Origin: Allium sativum | Lineage: Eukaryota; Streptophyta; Magnoliopsida; Asparagales; Amaryllidaceae | Assembly (NCBI GenBank): GCA_030737875.1 | Contig: CM060910.1 | Span: 615,611,303 to 615,675,302, forward strand | Direction: 5' to 3' | Length of the DNA stretch: 64,000 bases | Shown: piece by piece, positions 49,016 through 61,874 of the stretch | Numbering within the stretch: position 1 is the stretch's first letter | How the letters are laid out: the number at the start of each line of letters is the position of its first letter | Position numbers and translations under genes: made by a program | Notes under the pieces: generated by a model | What the model was told of the DNA's origin: nothing | The model's input: the letters and a program-made list of their open reading frames with translations, nothing else | Database searches by the model: none

Positions 49016-50636
49016 TGTAATGACCCGGAAAATCTGAACCAATTTAAAAAATTTAAATTGGCTAAAATAGTGAATTTTAAATATTTAAAATAAATATTTT
49101 AAATAATAGCGATGAAAAGTAAGTTTGAATCAACATTTGAAAACGAATATAATTAATTCTAATTATAAACAAGGCCTGAAATGGCGCTGCAGTTTCAAAA
49201 ATTGAATTCAAACTTTGTCGGACTGTACCGGGTGCAAAACAAAACGGATTTGAGTGAAACCAAAAATATTTAAATCTGTTAGTGAATACCTTTCTAACGA
49301 ATCTGAAAAATCGAAGTTTCATAGCGGAAAGCAAAAGTTATGGCCAAATGAATTTTCAGAAAGGTCGCTATGGAATTTATATAGCCCGTGAAAATGACCA
49401 TTTTGCATACGACCTCGGAATTCGACGAAACCACTTTTGTTGGATCCGGGATGTGAAGTTATTACTAGGTTTCAAATTTCATAATTTTTGAAGCTAATAT
49501 GTGAGTGTGGCAAAGGAAAATGTGTTTTGGTCAATTACAGTTAAATTGGATCGACCAAAAATGGGCCTTTTTGCAAACGGTCTCAGAATTCGACGAAATT
49601 AGTTTTCTTGGGACCGTATCATCAAAACATAGCCAGATTTATTTTTCTGTAATTTTTCGAATCAGTTTGTGGCCCTGGCAAATTGAAATGTACGTTCAAA
49701 TCGAATATTGAATGTTTTATATTTTAAATTGAAGGAAAACTGACTGAAACATTCGATCTGGCCTACGAAACATATTCCATTGTGTTCAGAATGGGGGTAA
49801 TTAGCTAGGGACAATAGTCGTTGGGTTTGGATTGGAGGTCGTGTAAGAAAACCCCTTTTAAAACCTCCCGGCCAATCAGATTATTTATTAAAAAAAAAAA
49901 AAGGCGGACGCTCTTCTCTCTCCCCGACGTGAACGACGATAGCAGCCTCCCTCCTTCTCTCTTCTTTTTCTCACAATCCACTCAATAAAAATCCATGGTC
50001 CTTTGCAACTTTTCGTAGTACTCCTCCCCACCTTCAAATCCATACCAACCTCGCCCCTTATCGTTGAGTGTAGTGGGCGAATCACCTCTCAAAAGTTGGA
50101 GACTTTCCGCCGCCATCATGGGTGACAGGGACCACCGAAGTGGGCCCCCTTCCAGGCGTAGGTGCGCCCCTCAGGCCTCTTGGGCGCATCACCCTCCGAT
50201 CGTCGTGATACTACGCGGATTTGCTGAAAATTGAATCCCTAGTTCTGAACAATTCAGAAGGTATACGACTTGTTTTATTTTCAACTGTTTTAACACCTTT
50301 AAACCGTTGCAAACTTTGAAAAATCATATCTTTTTCGTGTTTGACGAAATTCAGTGAAACAATAGACAGTGGACTCGTGTGGACGTCTTCTACATTCTAG
50401 AAGAGACCGCATATTTTTCTGAGCCTTCTGCTATTTTTGGTGGAGTGGAACCCAAAGTGAGATTTCTAATTTATAAACGATATGGAAAACGACGATGTAT
50501 AAATTATATAGTCGATGTATGAGTTATATAAGCGTTGTACACCTCTTGTATAAGCGTTGTATAAGTTGTACGTTCGATGTATAAGTTATATATGCGTTGT
50601 AAAAATTATATATATGTTGAAATAGAAGTGAATTGC

Positions 50637-50703
<67 letters not shown>

Positions 50704-53700
50704 ACGCCCCTCGTCCACAAACCATGGACGATATTTATTGGTTGTGATTGGTGTGAAAATTGATTGATAGCGAATGGTTGATTGGAATTGTTTGTGGTTG
50801 AAATTGATTGATTGTGGTTGAAAAATACCCGTTTGTGGTCGAGAAATATTTGGTTGAAACAACATAGGATTAGTTTGTGAAAATGAAATAAATATAGAAA
50901 ACCTTCATGTGTTGAATCGATATTCATTCGTTGAATTGAAATTCATGTGTTGAATAATATTCATGTTTTAAATATAAAAATCACATTTTTATCTATATAT
51001 ATAAACTATAGAAAACCTTCATGTGTTGAATCGATATTCATTCGTTGAATTGAAATTCATGTGTTGAATGGTGTTCGTGTTTTAAATATAAAAATCACAT
51101 TTTTATCTATATATATAAACTATAGAAAACCTTCATGTGTTGAATCGATATTCATTCGTTGAATTGAAATTCAAGTGTTGAATGATATTCATATTTTGAA
51201 ATAAATTGTTTTATAATAAAAATCACATTTTTATCATCTATATGAACTATATAAAATAATCTTGTTTTGAAAGAAATTGTTTTATAATAAAAATCCTATT
51301 TTTATTACCTATATGAACTATATAAAATAATAGTGTTTTGAAATGAATTGTTTTACAATAAAAATCACATTTTTATTATATACATGAATTGTTAAATATA
51401 GTGAAGTGTTGAAATAGAAGACAGTTAGATAAAAATATCATTTTTATCAAATGTATCAAAATAATATAGTTTTGAAATCGAAGAATCGATATATATATAT
51501 AAATAGAATTGAAATATATCGAATAATGACGCTGCAGTTCTTATTTTGAAACCGTGATTTCAAACGATTATATCAGGAGATCCGACCATCGGATTTTCCT
51601 GAAATCGCAATCGTTGGGTTCGCTTTGGAAACATCTTTCCAACGGCACCAACTTTGTAAAAATCCAACGGTTGGATTGTCTGGAATGTTTAATTCAAATA
51701 TGAAGAAAACCAGCGCCAGAATAGATTTTATATGTATATATATATATAAAATTATATTTAATCGAATAACGACGCTTCAGTTCGTATTTTGAAATCGAAA
51801 CTTCAAACGATTATACCGGGAGATCCGACTGTCGGATTTTCCCGAAACTGGAACCGTTGGATTCGTTTTGAAAAGATATTTCTAATGATGTAAATTTTGT
51901 GAAGATCCAACGGTTAGATTTTCATATATGTGTAAATCAAATCTGAAGAAAAATAGCGCCACGACCGCGTTATGGCCCGAAGCGTCGTTTTGAATAAATT
52001 GGCTATTTTAAAATAAATAAAAATGGCGATAAATCGTTATAAAATATTATAAACAATATGGATGTGAAATTTAGAAACTAACTGAAGTTTGGTTAAGTCG
52101 AATGGTTTCTTGGGTATTGATCTGATGTTGGTTTCGGCCTTCGGGGTTAATATTTGGGAAATCGTTCTCTTACTGATTGACGGTTAGCAACTAATGAATT
52201 AAAATGATTCGTATGTATATTTGTGTTGCACTTGTTTATCATATACGCGAGTTGCTCAGAAAGAACGGGTTTATCCCATTCTGAATAACTGAATCGACGA
52301 TAAGAAATCGAAGATAAAGATGGTGGTCGAAGACCGGAGATCTTCACCTCGTTTGGATGGTAACCGAGGTCCTGATTGGGAGGCATCCCGAAATATGGAT
52401 AATGAGTGGTGATCGTCCAGACGTACGTGGTGATCGAAGGGTTTGCGAGGTATATAGTGCCTCCGGTTTCGTTCAGACCCAGAATGGATTTGCAAATGGA
52501 CAGTGTGTCTGACATTGGAATTTATTCGGTGTGATTGATAGCCATCAGTGGCACGGTGTGAATTGCCTGTGTGGCATGCTAAGATGCAGTGATCAGGGCT
52601 TCTGTTGAAAAGCAAAGTCTTGTGGTGATGATCAAAGCACCGCCTGTGTGGCATAGCTTTGTGTATAACGTGAAATTGCGAGCCTCACACCCCGATATGA
52701 ACCAGAAACGGGAGAGGACATAAGGGAGGGCCTGCGTTTCTTCCTAGCTAGAAGTGGCGTCAGTGGTTTTACATGCCCTGACGAGTTTGACTTATGTGGT
52801 TGTTGCTGTTGCGAGGCGCCTCGGTTAGATCGGACGATCCGGGTCCGATAGAGTCATTCGTTGGCTCACTTACGCCCTAAAGGGCGGAGAAACGTAGGTA
52901 TCATGCATTTTAATCCACTCCGTATGGATCGGCCCTGACGATCCAAGGGTCGATGCGTTCTGATCCTGAGACTCGGGCTAGGTTGTCTCGAAGTCGGTAA
53001 GGACTATCTTTTGACTTGGTTCATGACGGAAATCCAATTTCCATGTACGTGACTGTGCGATTTTTATTGTATACCTATATATGGCGACATAGTGGTATGG
53101 GGCATTGATGCCGTCTATGATTGATAGTTATGATTTGAAATTGCTTTTGAAACATATAAACACTAGTAATAATATCAAATGCTTTTGTTTTATTCGTATC
53201 AATCATATTTTGGCTATTATAAGGTAAAACTCTATCCTTCGGTTTGCGTTGCATTGTGCGATGGGAGCTGAGTCTTATAATGGCTTCATTTTTATAAAAA
53301 GCATTGCGATATTTAAAAGAATGATTTGTTTTAAAGCACTGGCAATCCAATGGAGTAAACCCGTTCCACGAAAGTGGCGCGGTCTTGCGATTAGCCATAT
53401 TTTAAATATGTTGAGTAGATTTCTCATACCAGTCCGATAACTGACTCATAGTTTGTTTCACTTTCAAACTCGGGTGCCCCTTTTTCTACACGGGCAGCCT
53501 TGTATTCAGGTTTAGCTGGCTCTTTCTGGATAGCTGGAGCTGAAGATGGATTCTATCATTTATCTATTTTATGCTGTTCAGCTCCTATTGCACATATTAT
53601 GTTTGTTTTCCGATGTAGACATTTATGTATAGCTGAACTGTATTTGTACTAAATATGATCCTGTATACTATGTAACTCTGATGATTACGTTTATCCAGTA

Positions 53701-53818
53701 TATTCTATTGTGCATTATCAGATGTATTTATTGAATTCTGTTCTGCTATTATCTGTTTCTGTGTTATATTCCAAAGATTACCCTTGCCACCGTCAGTACG
53801 GGGTTTGGGGTCGTCTCA
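49016..53818 (+). repeat. E 3' LTR (4803 bp)
   Basis: TGTAATGACC ... GGGTCGTCTCA. Colinear with the 5' LTR but with three 114-bp units (50897, 51011, 51125) instead of four, without the 193-bp stretch, and with a longer (AT)n run (about 50636-50699). Differences over the first ~480 bp are roughly 3 per 100 by eye. Confidence 0.93.
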
Positions 53819-54335
53819 GGACACGTCAATCTCAAATGACTTTGTTTCAAAAATGAAATGTGCAAGGATTTTCGCAATTACAGCGCGAAGAAAGTACTGA
53901 AACTGACAAATGAATATATTGTGGTAATCGGCGGACAAGGAGGACACAACAGTATATAATTTGCACTGTCAGAATGCTTTGTTCAAAAATGCATTACGGA
54001 CCCTTTTAAGGTAAAAAGGCGGATGGAAAACAGAGGTCAAAACGTTCGAATTTCGCTGTTGGATTCGTGACAATGAATAGAATGTTTTTCTTGTTTGCCC
54101 GAACTGGTTTCGGAGAGATTTTATGGTCACTCAAATTTGAACTGTTATGCATTGCTTTGCACTGAAAATTGCGCGACCGACAAACATTCAAATTTTCCGA
54201 CGAAAATTTCACTGCTGCTACATCTCATTGAACGCATTTCAAATTTCAAATTCCCGTTATGAGAAATTATAGAATATTTTGAAAAATAAATTTTGATTTA
54301 AATAAAAATTTAAATTAAAATAGCGAGTTGTTACA
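53819..54335 (-). repeat. C 3' LTR, third piece
   Basis: Resumes C's LTR after the GGACA duplication and ends GCGAGTTGTTACA at 54335 beside the polypurine complement ATCTCCCCCACTC. Its partner in the right LTR lies beyond D and the window. No gene. Confidence 0.82.
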
Positions 54336-54631
54336 ATCTCCCCCACTCAAAATTTTCGTTCTCGAAAAGGACCGTGGTAGAGAAATAGCAATTAAATAAT
54401 ATATTTAATCCAAGTGGTTCATATTTATCCTTATACATATATATAAATTTTGAAATATATGTATAAATCAAAAGTTAAAATATTTTCAAACATTCAAAAC
54501 AGTTTTAAGTATTCACTCGACGTCTCGATTAGCAATATATAGTTATCCCACTTTCGAAACCTCAAAATAAATATCGATAATGCAGCGGTCATCACCAGAA
54601 TCATTTTCAAACGACTAGAGTGTGACTCTAT

Positions 54632-55273
54632 TAGGGATGGCAATGGAGTGGGTCTAGGGTCCAAACCCGCTTGACCCGCCCCTGTTTGGACCCATTTAGA
54701 CCCGCCCCATTGGGTCTTCGGGGCGGGTAGACCCGCGACCCGCTTTTGAAGGTCTGAGTCTAGGGTTGGGTCTGGGCCATGGCTAACCCGCCCCAACCCG
54801 ACCCGCATGATTGAAACATTATTAAAACAGTTTATAACTATAATGATTACTTGTTAATCTTCTTCGGTATACATGGTTATAGCTTGAATATTATATTATT
54901 TATTCAATAAACAAACTGTTAAAGTTTCATATTATGAAGTTGCATCGATGATAATCATATAATAACAAATGCATACATTTTGAACTATTATCTTATAACT
55001 CATTTTATTAAATTCTCTTATCATTGTGAACATATTATAATATGTATATGATTTATCATTTGGTGATAAAAAAATTAAGTATATAAATTTGGAAAATTAG
55101 AACACAATATCATCGGGTCATGGGGCGGTTCGGGTCTACCCTGACCCGTACGGTTTTCGGGTATGGGTCGAAATTCCAGACCCGCACTGGGTCTATAGAG
55201 CGGGTCTGGGGCGGGGTTTAAAAGGTTCGGGTCGGGTCTAGGGCATGAGAAACCCTCCCCATTGCCATTCCTA
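54632..55273. mobile_element. hAT-type miniature element (642 bp)
   Basis: Ends TAGGGATGGCAATGGAGTGG and CCATTGCCATTCCTA, flanked by GACTCTAT on both sides (54624-54631, 55274-55281), the 8-bp duplication typical of hAT. Near the ends are repeats of GACCCGC/GGGTC type in both orientations. No transposase; the 104- and 102-residue frames are Asp/Pro-rich artefacts of those repeats. Confidence 0.92.
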
Positions 55274-56210
55274 GACTCTATTTCTATCTTGTACACATAC
55301 GATTTAGCATACACGTTGATCAGACGTATACCCAAATCGCAAGGTATTTGATAGGCCAACTTCAACGTCAGGTAAATACTCAAAACATTTACATATATAT
55401 AAACAGATTATATACCAAATTTCCAAATCATATATTATATGTAATATATTTCAAATCATTAAAATTTTAAGTAGGGAAAACTTATATCTCTCCCCCACTC
55501 ATTTATTTATTAAAATTCAACTCAATCCTTAATAAATATACAATAATATTATTATTAAATCAAATACATAACAATATTATTCTATACAATACCTAAATAT
55601 TATTCAAATCCAAATTATCCATATTTGAACTTATAGAACTTGTTAAACTCCATAAGCTTAACATATATACATCACAAATTAAAAACTTCACAAACCAAAT
55701 TAAATTCATAAATTTCTATATACATATATATATACATACATTTTTATCGTTATAGATTTCAACCAAGATAAAATCATTTTCTTACAAAACATATATCTTT
55801 AAATCTTATTCAAAATATATAATTTATAAAATATAAAATCTCAAAGTAAATATTGCATCAAGAAAACCTTATAATATAATATCTATTTCAAAATACCGAT
55901 TTCAAACTAATATTTAATGAGAATAAACCTGCTGGAAGATTTATACTCTCCCTCTACTCCTTACATTGTTAGGGACAAGGATAAGTTATTGAATTCGAGG
56001 GAAAAACTGAACGAACGATAAACCCTAATCAAAGGGGATCTACGAAGGAAGATGGATTCAAATGGAAAGGAATATTTAGAAGAAGATTTTAAAAAATAAA
56101 TAAAATTTTATATTCGAAAATATTTGATGAAAAATATTTTAAAACCATTTTAAAAACTATTTATACTTTCAAAATACGCTCTCTCAAGAAGGATTCTGCG
56201 ACCGATTCCA

Positions 56211-56246
56211 CTCATTCTAGGGTATCACTACCCTATCTCTAATGAG
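56211..56246 (-). ncRNA. C leader hairpin
   Basis: Minus strand CTCATT / AATGAG outer stem and TAGGGTA / TACCCTA inner stem around a 4-base loop. It is the best-formed example of the leader hairpin in the window. Confidence 0.6.
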
Positions 56247-56282
56247 CTTTTACCCCATAGGCTAAAGCTTTGATAAACCAAA

Positions 56283-56294
56283 GCTCTGATACCA
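56283..56294 (-). other. C primer-binding site
   Basis: Minus strand TGGTATCAGAGC, exact, two bases from the LTR at 56297. Confidence 0.95.
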
Positions 56295-56296
56295 AC

Positions 56297-57188
56297 TGTA
56301 ACGACCCGCCATTTTGATCATGCCAAATCGACAAAAAACATGTCAACTCGAACCGTCCAAAACGACAGATTGTTATTAGCTTCTGGGGTAACAGAATAAA
56401 TCAAAAACACAGGTACAGAGCAATATAATATCCCACAGTAGAGAATACATTATAGAATAGTAGTTCATGAAGCTACTAAATAAAAATTTTACATCAGAGT
56501 TTACATAAATACTACAACGGAAGTCTAATACAATAAATTTCAGATACATAAATAAATAATAACAGTTTGGAACATAAATGACCAAAAATAGTTGAACTAA
56601 ATCTTCAGCAATTTGTTATCAAATAATCCGTGGCAAATGAAACACACTACCACAAGCAAAACAATTCTCGATAAAGACAAGTTTCAATTTTTGGAAGTTT
56701 TCTTCTTTTTCTTGAGACAAATAAGGGGAGACACTAAACTCAGTAAAATGGTATACAACAGAACAGTATGAAATATGGTAAAAATAGGAAGCTCGCTCCC
56801 TTTCTTTCGAACAACAATGGCGACGGTCATTTGATGGCTTGGCCACAGCCTAAAATTTGAAGTTCACGCAAGCATATTACAACACAACAAGTTCTTCATT
56901 GTCTTTTTTGTAGAAAGAGGCTGTTCAAAAAGCATGAAAAAGAAAGAGATTTGAATGAAATAGAACGAGAAAGCAAGTGAGAAAAGGAAGTTAGCTACAG
57001 GCCATTTTGTATGCATGCATACGCACGCCACTTTGTGGCATTAAACTTTGTCTCTCCCAAAAACTTAAGGCATTGTAGAAGACGTCATCTCAAGTAATGG
57101 ATAAAACATTATAATCGACGTGAGCTGCTGCGTCCTCATGATGTGTTATTATAATTTTTTTTCATGAAGGAGGTGCCATGTCCATTTG

Positions 57189-57240
<52 letters not shown>

Positions 57241-57525
57241 ATGTAAAAAGGATGGCTAAGAGAATAAAAAAAATGCTTCAGCACTCAAAAGGAATGGTCA
57301 GTTTGGCTTTGGGAAAGGAGCATTCTTGGCAATTGGAAAGTAAAAGGACGTGAACACTTAAATATGCATTGAAATAATATAACGTGCATAGCAAAATTGG
57401 AATGGATGCATGCCCTTTCTGAAGTTGGTTTGCTAAGCTTTGTTAATATGCATTGGAAAAATGGAGGCACGAATTGTTTGGAAGCAAAAAGAGAAACATG
57501 GCTTTGGAAGAAAAACATGGATGTG
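56297..57525 (-). repeat. C 5' LTR, truncated by D
   Basis: TGTAACGACCCGCC start; colinear with the left LTR pieces up to about 57480. Contains an (AT)n(AC)n microsatellite at 57190-57239 that is far shorter in the other LTR (42162-42175). No gene. Confidence 0.9.
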
Positions 57526-57985
57526 TGTAACGAACCAGGAATTTTGACGTCCAAAATATAAATTTAATTAAGATTTAGCATTAAAAATATATTAAGATAT
57601 TTAGATTTTTACGTTGTAGTTGAACTTTTATCGCAAAATTTAATTTAATATGAATATCGTGTAAAAAAATGAATGTTCTTAATGCCTTTAATTAATTTAG
57701 ATCTCTTTGAATATTACAATTTGACTTTGGAAATAATTTAGTCGTTAAAGTATAAATTTTGTGATTTGATCTATTATATGTTATATGATTTAATCAAATT
57801 AGGAAGTTGGTTTCGAAATATGAAATTTAAAGAGCTAGTTTAACTTAATCAAAGTTAGTTTTGAAGACCAAATTGTTAAAAATAAATTCATTTCGAAATA
57901 TCATAAAATGACAAAGAAATCGGTTCGCGCTATAAAATATCGTTTAGTCAAATTATTCATTTGATAAATTTTGTAAGATACTTTG
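57526..57985 (+). repeat. Left end of an LTR-like element D
   Basis: Begins TGTAACGAACCAGG inside C's LTR and continues 460 bp of AT-rich sequence unlike the other families, until A2 interrupts it. The TGTAACGA start suggests another long-LTR family. Orientation and extent cannot be set; plus is a guess. Confidence 0.55.
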
Positions 57986-60900
57986 TGTAACACCCCGTGT
58001 ATTCTATAACTGTGAAAGTCATAAATTAAAGTAAAATTAATTTCAAATCAAAGAATTAAGGGAAAATGGGATACGCCATTGCGTTCATCTCGGAATTCTG
58101 CTTGAGATAGAGTCTGAGTTTGCGTAAAACGGATATTGTATGAGAAGTTATGGACGAACGAAGTTGGGCGAAAAACCGGAAAACGGGTCAGAATGCACTG
58201 GCGCACTTGGGAAGTGCGCCAGAACAAAAATGCACTGGCGCACTTGGGAAGTGCGCCAGTACATTTTTGACCTGGCGCACCTGCCAAGTGCGCCCAGGTC
58301 AAAAATGACCTGCTGGCCAGGTCTGGTCTAGCCCTGGCTAGCCAGGTCTGGGTTTGGTCGATTTTCAGAAGCTTGCTTTGTCATTAGGGCTAGGTGGTAG
58401 GCTCTAATTGGTCTCTCTTTCGAATGAATGGCTACGATCAATCCAAGCAACATCGATGGTCCTAATCAGTTCATAAACTCTATAAAAATGACCCTAGACT
58501 CTACCTAACCTAAGTCTCTAACACAATTCTCTAGCCTCCATTGCTCTCTTCTTCTAATTAAAAATACAAATGGCGTCGCTACTCTGCTAGAATCAAAACT
58601 AGAAGTCAATCAACATCATCCTAAATTCAAATTTGAGATAAAAGCTTCTGCAACAATTCTGTAACAACTAAAGTTCTTTCTTTAATCCAATCAAGGCAAG
58701 TACAGTTATTTTCCGCTATAAACGTTAATTATAATTTTGATATGTTTTTAATTCTGAATCTGAGATTGTATATATATTCTCTTCTGTCAGATCTGTTTTC
58801 TGTGACTGTTCTGTATCCCCTTTTCTTCTTTTCTGTTTCTATAGCCAGGCTACCACGAGCCTGTGCCTAATCTCATAAGAGATGAACGTATGAACGCAAA
58901 TTTTGGGATAAATAATGAATGATGCGAAATTTGACAAGACTGAATTGAATGTATGACTTTAGGCCTGAGGCATAAAATATATTGGACATGTGACTTGGGA
59001 TTGGATGCATAAATTTGACTATGAACATATAATTTATATATGTTGTATGCATAGTGTATGTTGTAATTTAGATCTGTAATTAATTAGAAAAAGATGAGCA
59101 TATGTTGTAAACTAGATTTGGATCTATACATATTCTGTGATAGAAGAAAAGAGGGACCATTGTAAGATTACATATGATTTTAGACTTTGGACAAAATGCA
59201 TATAAAAGTCAAGATCTGATTTTTAGAAGATATGATTTAAAGATTTAGATTGTTGGGTATAGTTTGCATAATGATTCATGACTTAAAAAGAAGAAGATAT
59301 GGAAACTTAGGTGTAAAGATTTACATTAATTAGGATATCTATTATTGTGATTACACCTAAATAGGAATTTTTGGATATATGGCATGCATTGTAATTAATG
59401 ATTATATTTGGTATAATTTACATGTAAAATGCTAGTTTAACAAAAATTGGAACATATGTTATATGGTAAATTGTGTCCATATTCTGTGCTATGTAAATTT
59501 ATGCAGACATGGAATATATGTTCATATTGTGAATCATGACAATTATTTAGGCATATGAATTTAGGACTAATTTATGTTTAGGCAAGGCATGTAAATAGAA
59601 CCTTTAGAAATATTAAACCTGCTAAATCTGTCATTTACTGAATCCGTTGAAAATGCCTATTTTGCTAATTTGCTAAGTTGCCTAAAACTGCTAGTTCTGT
59701 TATATTGCCTAGACTGCTAATTAGATTGAAATGCCAAATCTGTTAAATTTGTCTGTTGAGATGCCTAACCTGTTATATGCCAAAATCTGCTAAGTGCTAA
59801 ATCTATTAAATCCGTTAAGTCATATAATCTGGAAAATTTGCTATCTGCTAAAATCTGTTATCTGCTGTGTTGATATAATCATCCTGTTATTGATAAAATC
59901 TGAATTGGCATATATATATATTGGGCGTGCGCATAAACGGTAAATTATTAATTAATTGGCCGCAAAGATAAACATGGCTAACTCGAGGTTAGAATGAGTT
60001 TGTGGCGTAATTCTGCCCGGAACCGACCGGCACATCCAGTGGCCGCAAACAATAGGTTCTAATGTGAGAAGTTAGTCATAACCTGCTTAAGACACGAGGT
60101 TAGGTCTGGCTTGTGGCAGAAGTCTGCCCGGAACCGCCCGGCCCATCCAGCGACCACAAGCTAGCGACCTAATGTGAGAGGTCTGGGCATTAATAATTAA
60201 TTAATGCAAATCTAAGATAAGAATGACGTCTAAAACGTATTGGGGAAAAAAGGGTTAAACCAACTGGATTAATAGGTGTAGTAAACCCATCCATGAATCT
60301 GTAGGCCCAATACAAAGTTAGACAAATCTGAAAAATCTGTACATCTGATCTGTTAGTCTGAAAACTTGTTAACTTAATCTGTGAACTAGTAAATCTGAAT
60401 TCTGTATGTCTAAACTTGTAAACAAGTTAATCTGAGATCTGTTAGTCTAGGGACACAAGGTTAGGAGGGGAATTACTTGTGTCATCTGTTGTTTGGGACC
60501 CATATTAGTCAGTAACCCTTTCTGGTATCAAAACTTTGACCCAACAGTAGGTAGGGTCCGGGCACGCTTACTGAACTAATTATAAGTGGTTCATTCTGAT
60601 AATGGCGAGGGGTGTTGATGGTGCGTTCCAACCGGGTCATGTGCGTGCATGGATCTCGGTCTGCCTCTGAGGATGTAAGACGCCGTGACATCTGTAAATA
60701 GGTCTGTGCCAATTGGTTGTCACTTTAGGGAGTGATACACCCTACTGTGGGGCCGACACAGGATATTTATGTATTAGGGAGCCGATCGCTTGGGGTAGGG
60801 TTTTAGGGTACACTTAGTTCTGTCTGTTTCTGTTGGTACCGTCTGTTTCTGTTGGGTGGTAACACCTGTCTGGTTCTGCGTGGTACCGTCTGTTCGGGTG

Positions 60901-61631
60901 GTAAAGGCCCATTACTAGTGTACACCTAATTCTACATTATGTTTCCGTAGGGATTAATCTGTTTCTGCTTCTGTCTGTTTCTGATCGGGTAGTAAAGGCC
61001 CATTATTAGCATCCTGTTTCTGTTAGATTATTCTGTACCCGTTTCCGTTTCAGTTTAGACATTAGGGTGACACCTAATTCTGCTATACTAGTATTAGTGC
61101 GGAGAAGTGTAAAACAATAGTTTATATCATTCTGTTTTTCTGTTATATCTGCTACACCTGTTACAGTTATCTCACATCCAGTTTTATGTTCATATCATAT
61201 TATTATTATCTGTTCATATGCTGAAAGTCACTGAACTTGCCAGACTTTTTGTCTGACCCTTGTTGTTTCGCCTCCTTTCTTCCGTTTCCCCCTAGGTTAT
61301 CCAAGGAGGGAAATACTTTAGCTTGATCCGGATTTCTCTTTGCTTGAAGTGCTTAAAGTATGGCTTGGCTCTGTATAGCTTCCGTTCCATGGGGATTATG
61401 ATTTTAAACCATGCATTTTGAAGGCTTTTGTACAAGACTGATATTTTGTACTTGAATTCTGAAATTGAAAGGATGTAACCATATTAATTTCTGTTTCCGC
61501 TGTAATAAATTTAAAAAAAATTTCAAGTACTGTTTTATCTGTCTTGTAGTTTCTGTTCTGTTTACTAAAATGCTCCACCAAAGTTAAGGCATTCCCTTTG
61601 TGAGTGACCTTAACGGAGGTGGGGTGTTACA
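57986..61631 (+). repeat. A2 5' LTR (3646 bp)
   Basis: TGTAACACCCCGTG ... GGGGTGTTACA. Contains three palindromes at 58197-58302, TATA at 58480, T/CTGCTAAAT-rich degenerate repeats at 59620-59880, two copies of the ~110-bp unit with CTGCCCGGAACCG (about 59985 and 60100), GGGTGGTAA-TCTGTTTCTG repeats at 60820-61030, and CCGCTG (61494). No gene. Confidence 0.93.
58480..58488 (+). promoter_or_regulatory. A2 LTR TATA box candidate
   Basis: CTATAAAAATG, followed about 45 bp later by a pyrimidine-rich TCTAGCCTCCATTGCTCTC stretch. Identical in the 3' LTR (63760-63768) and positioned like the A1 candidate. Confidence 0.55.
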
Positions 61632-61633
61632 CT

Positions 61634-61645
61634 TGGTATCAGAGC
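61634..61645 (+). other. A2 primer-binding site
   Basis: TGGTATCAGAGC, exact initiator tRNA-Met complement, two bases after the LTR end at 61631. Confidence 0.96.
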
Positions 61646-61874
61646 TGAAGGTTACCAGATTTGATAAAAAGTTTTGAAAACTATTTTCAAAAAGGATTTA
61701 AAAAGGAAGTATTTTCAAAGGTAAAGCTTATTTTTGAAAAATAAAATAAATAACCCCTAAAAGCCATATATCTTTCTTTCGATTCTTTGTTTCGAGTTCC
61801 TTCCTCTTTCCCTTTTTGAATCTCTTCCTCCGCGTATAGATGCTTTTTCTAAGATATGTAAGGACTTCCGTGCG

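Larger units (their letters stand above)
42589..53818 (+). mobile_element. Complete non-autonomous LTR element E (11.2 kb)
   Basis: Flanked by a perfect 5-bp duplication GGACA (42584-42588 and 53819-53823). LTRs 42589-47681 (5093 bp) and 49016-53818 (4803 bp), primer site 47685-47696, polypurine tract ending 49015, interior 1334 bp with no gag or pol. The structure is intact, so it could move only with proteins supplied by another element. LTR and interior sequence relate it to G and H. Confidence 0.95.
54336..56296 (-). other. C internal region, non-coding
   Basis: Polypurine tract complement at 54336-54348, then CTCGAAAAGG. The parts 54560-54631 and 55282-55350 match G's interior and are separated by a hAT miniature element. 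55380-55920 is AT-rich with nothing recognisable. 56170-56282 holds the leader conserved with B, and the primer site follows. Confidence 0.85.
33529..57525 (-). mobile_element. Non-autonomous LTR element C, broken by F, E, a hAT element and D
   Basis: C inserted in B's LTR at 33529 (left flank TCTAC). Its left (3') LTR is 33529-33610 + 41336-42588 + 53824-54335, about 1.85 kb after removing F and E; polypurine tract at 54336; interior 54336-56296 without genes; primer site 56283-56294; right (5') LTR from 56297, cut by D at 57526. Both LTRs begin TGTAACGACCCGCCATTTTG and share TTCATGAAGCT and CCATTTTRYATGCATGCATA segments. The LTR end and leader resemble B, so C looks like a gene-less relative of B. 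Confidence 0.88.

Noticed and set aside
54494..55383. Frames rich in Asp, Pro and Arg
   Set aside because: They read through GACCCGC/GGGTC repeats of the hAT miniature element.
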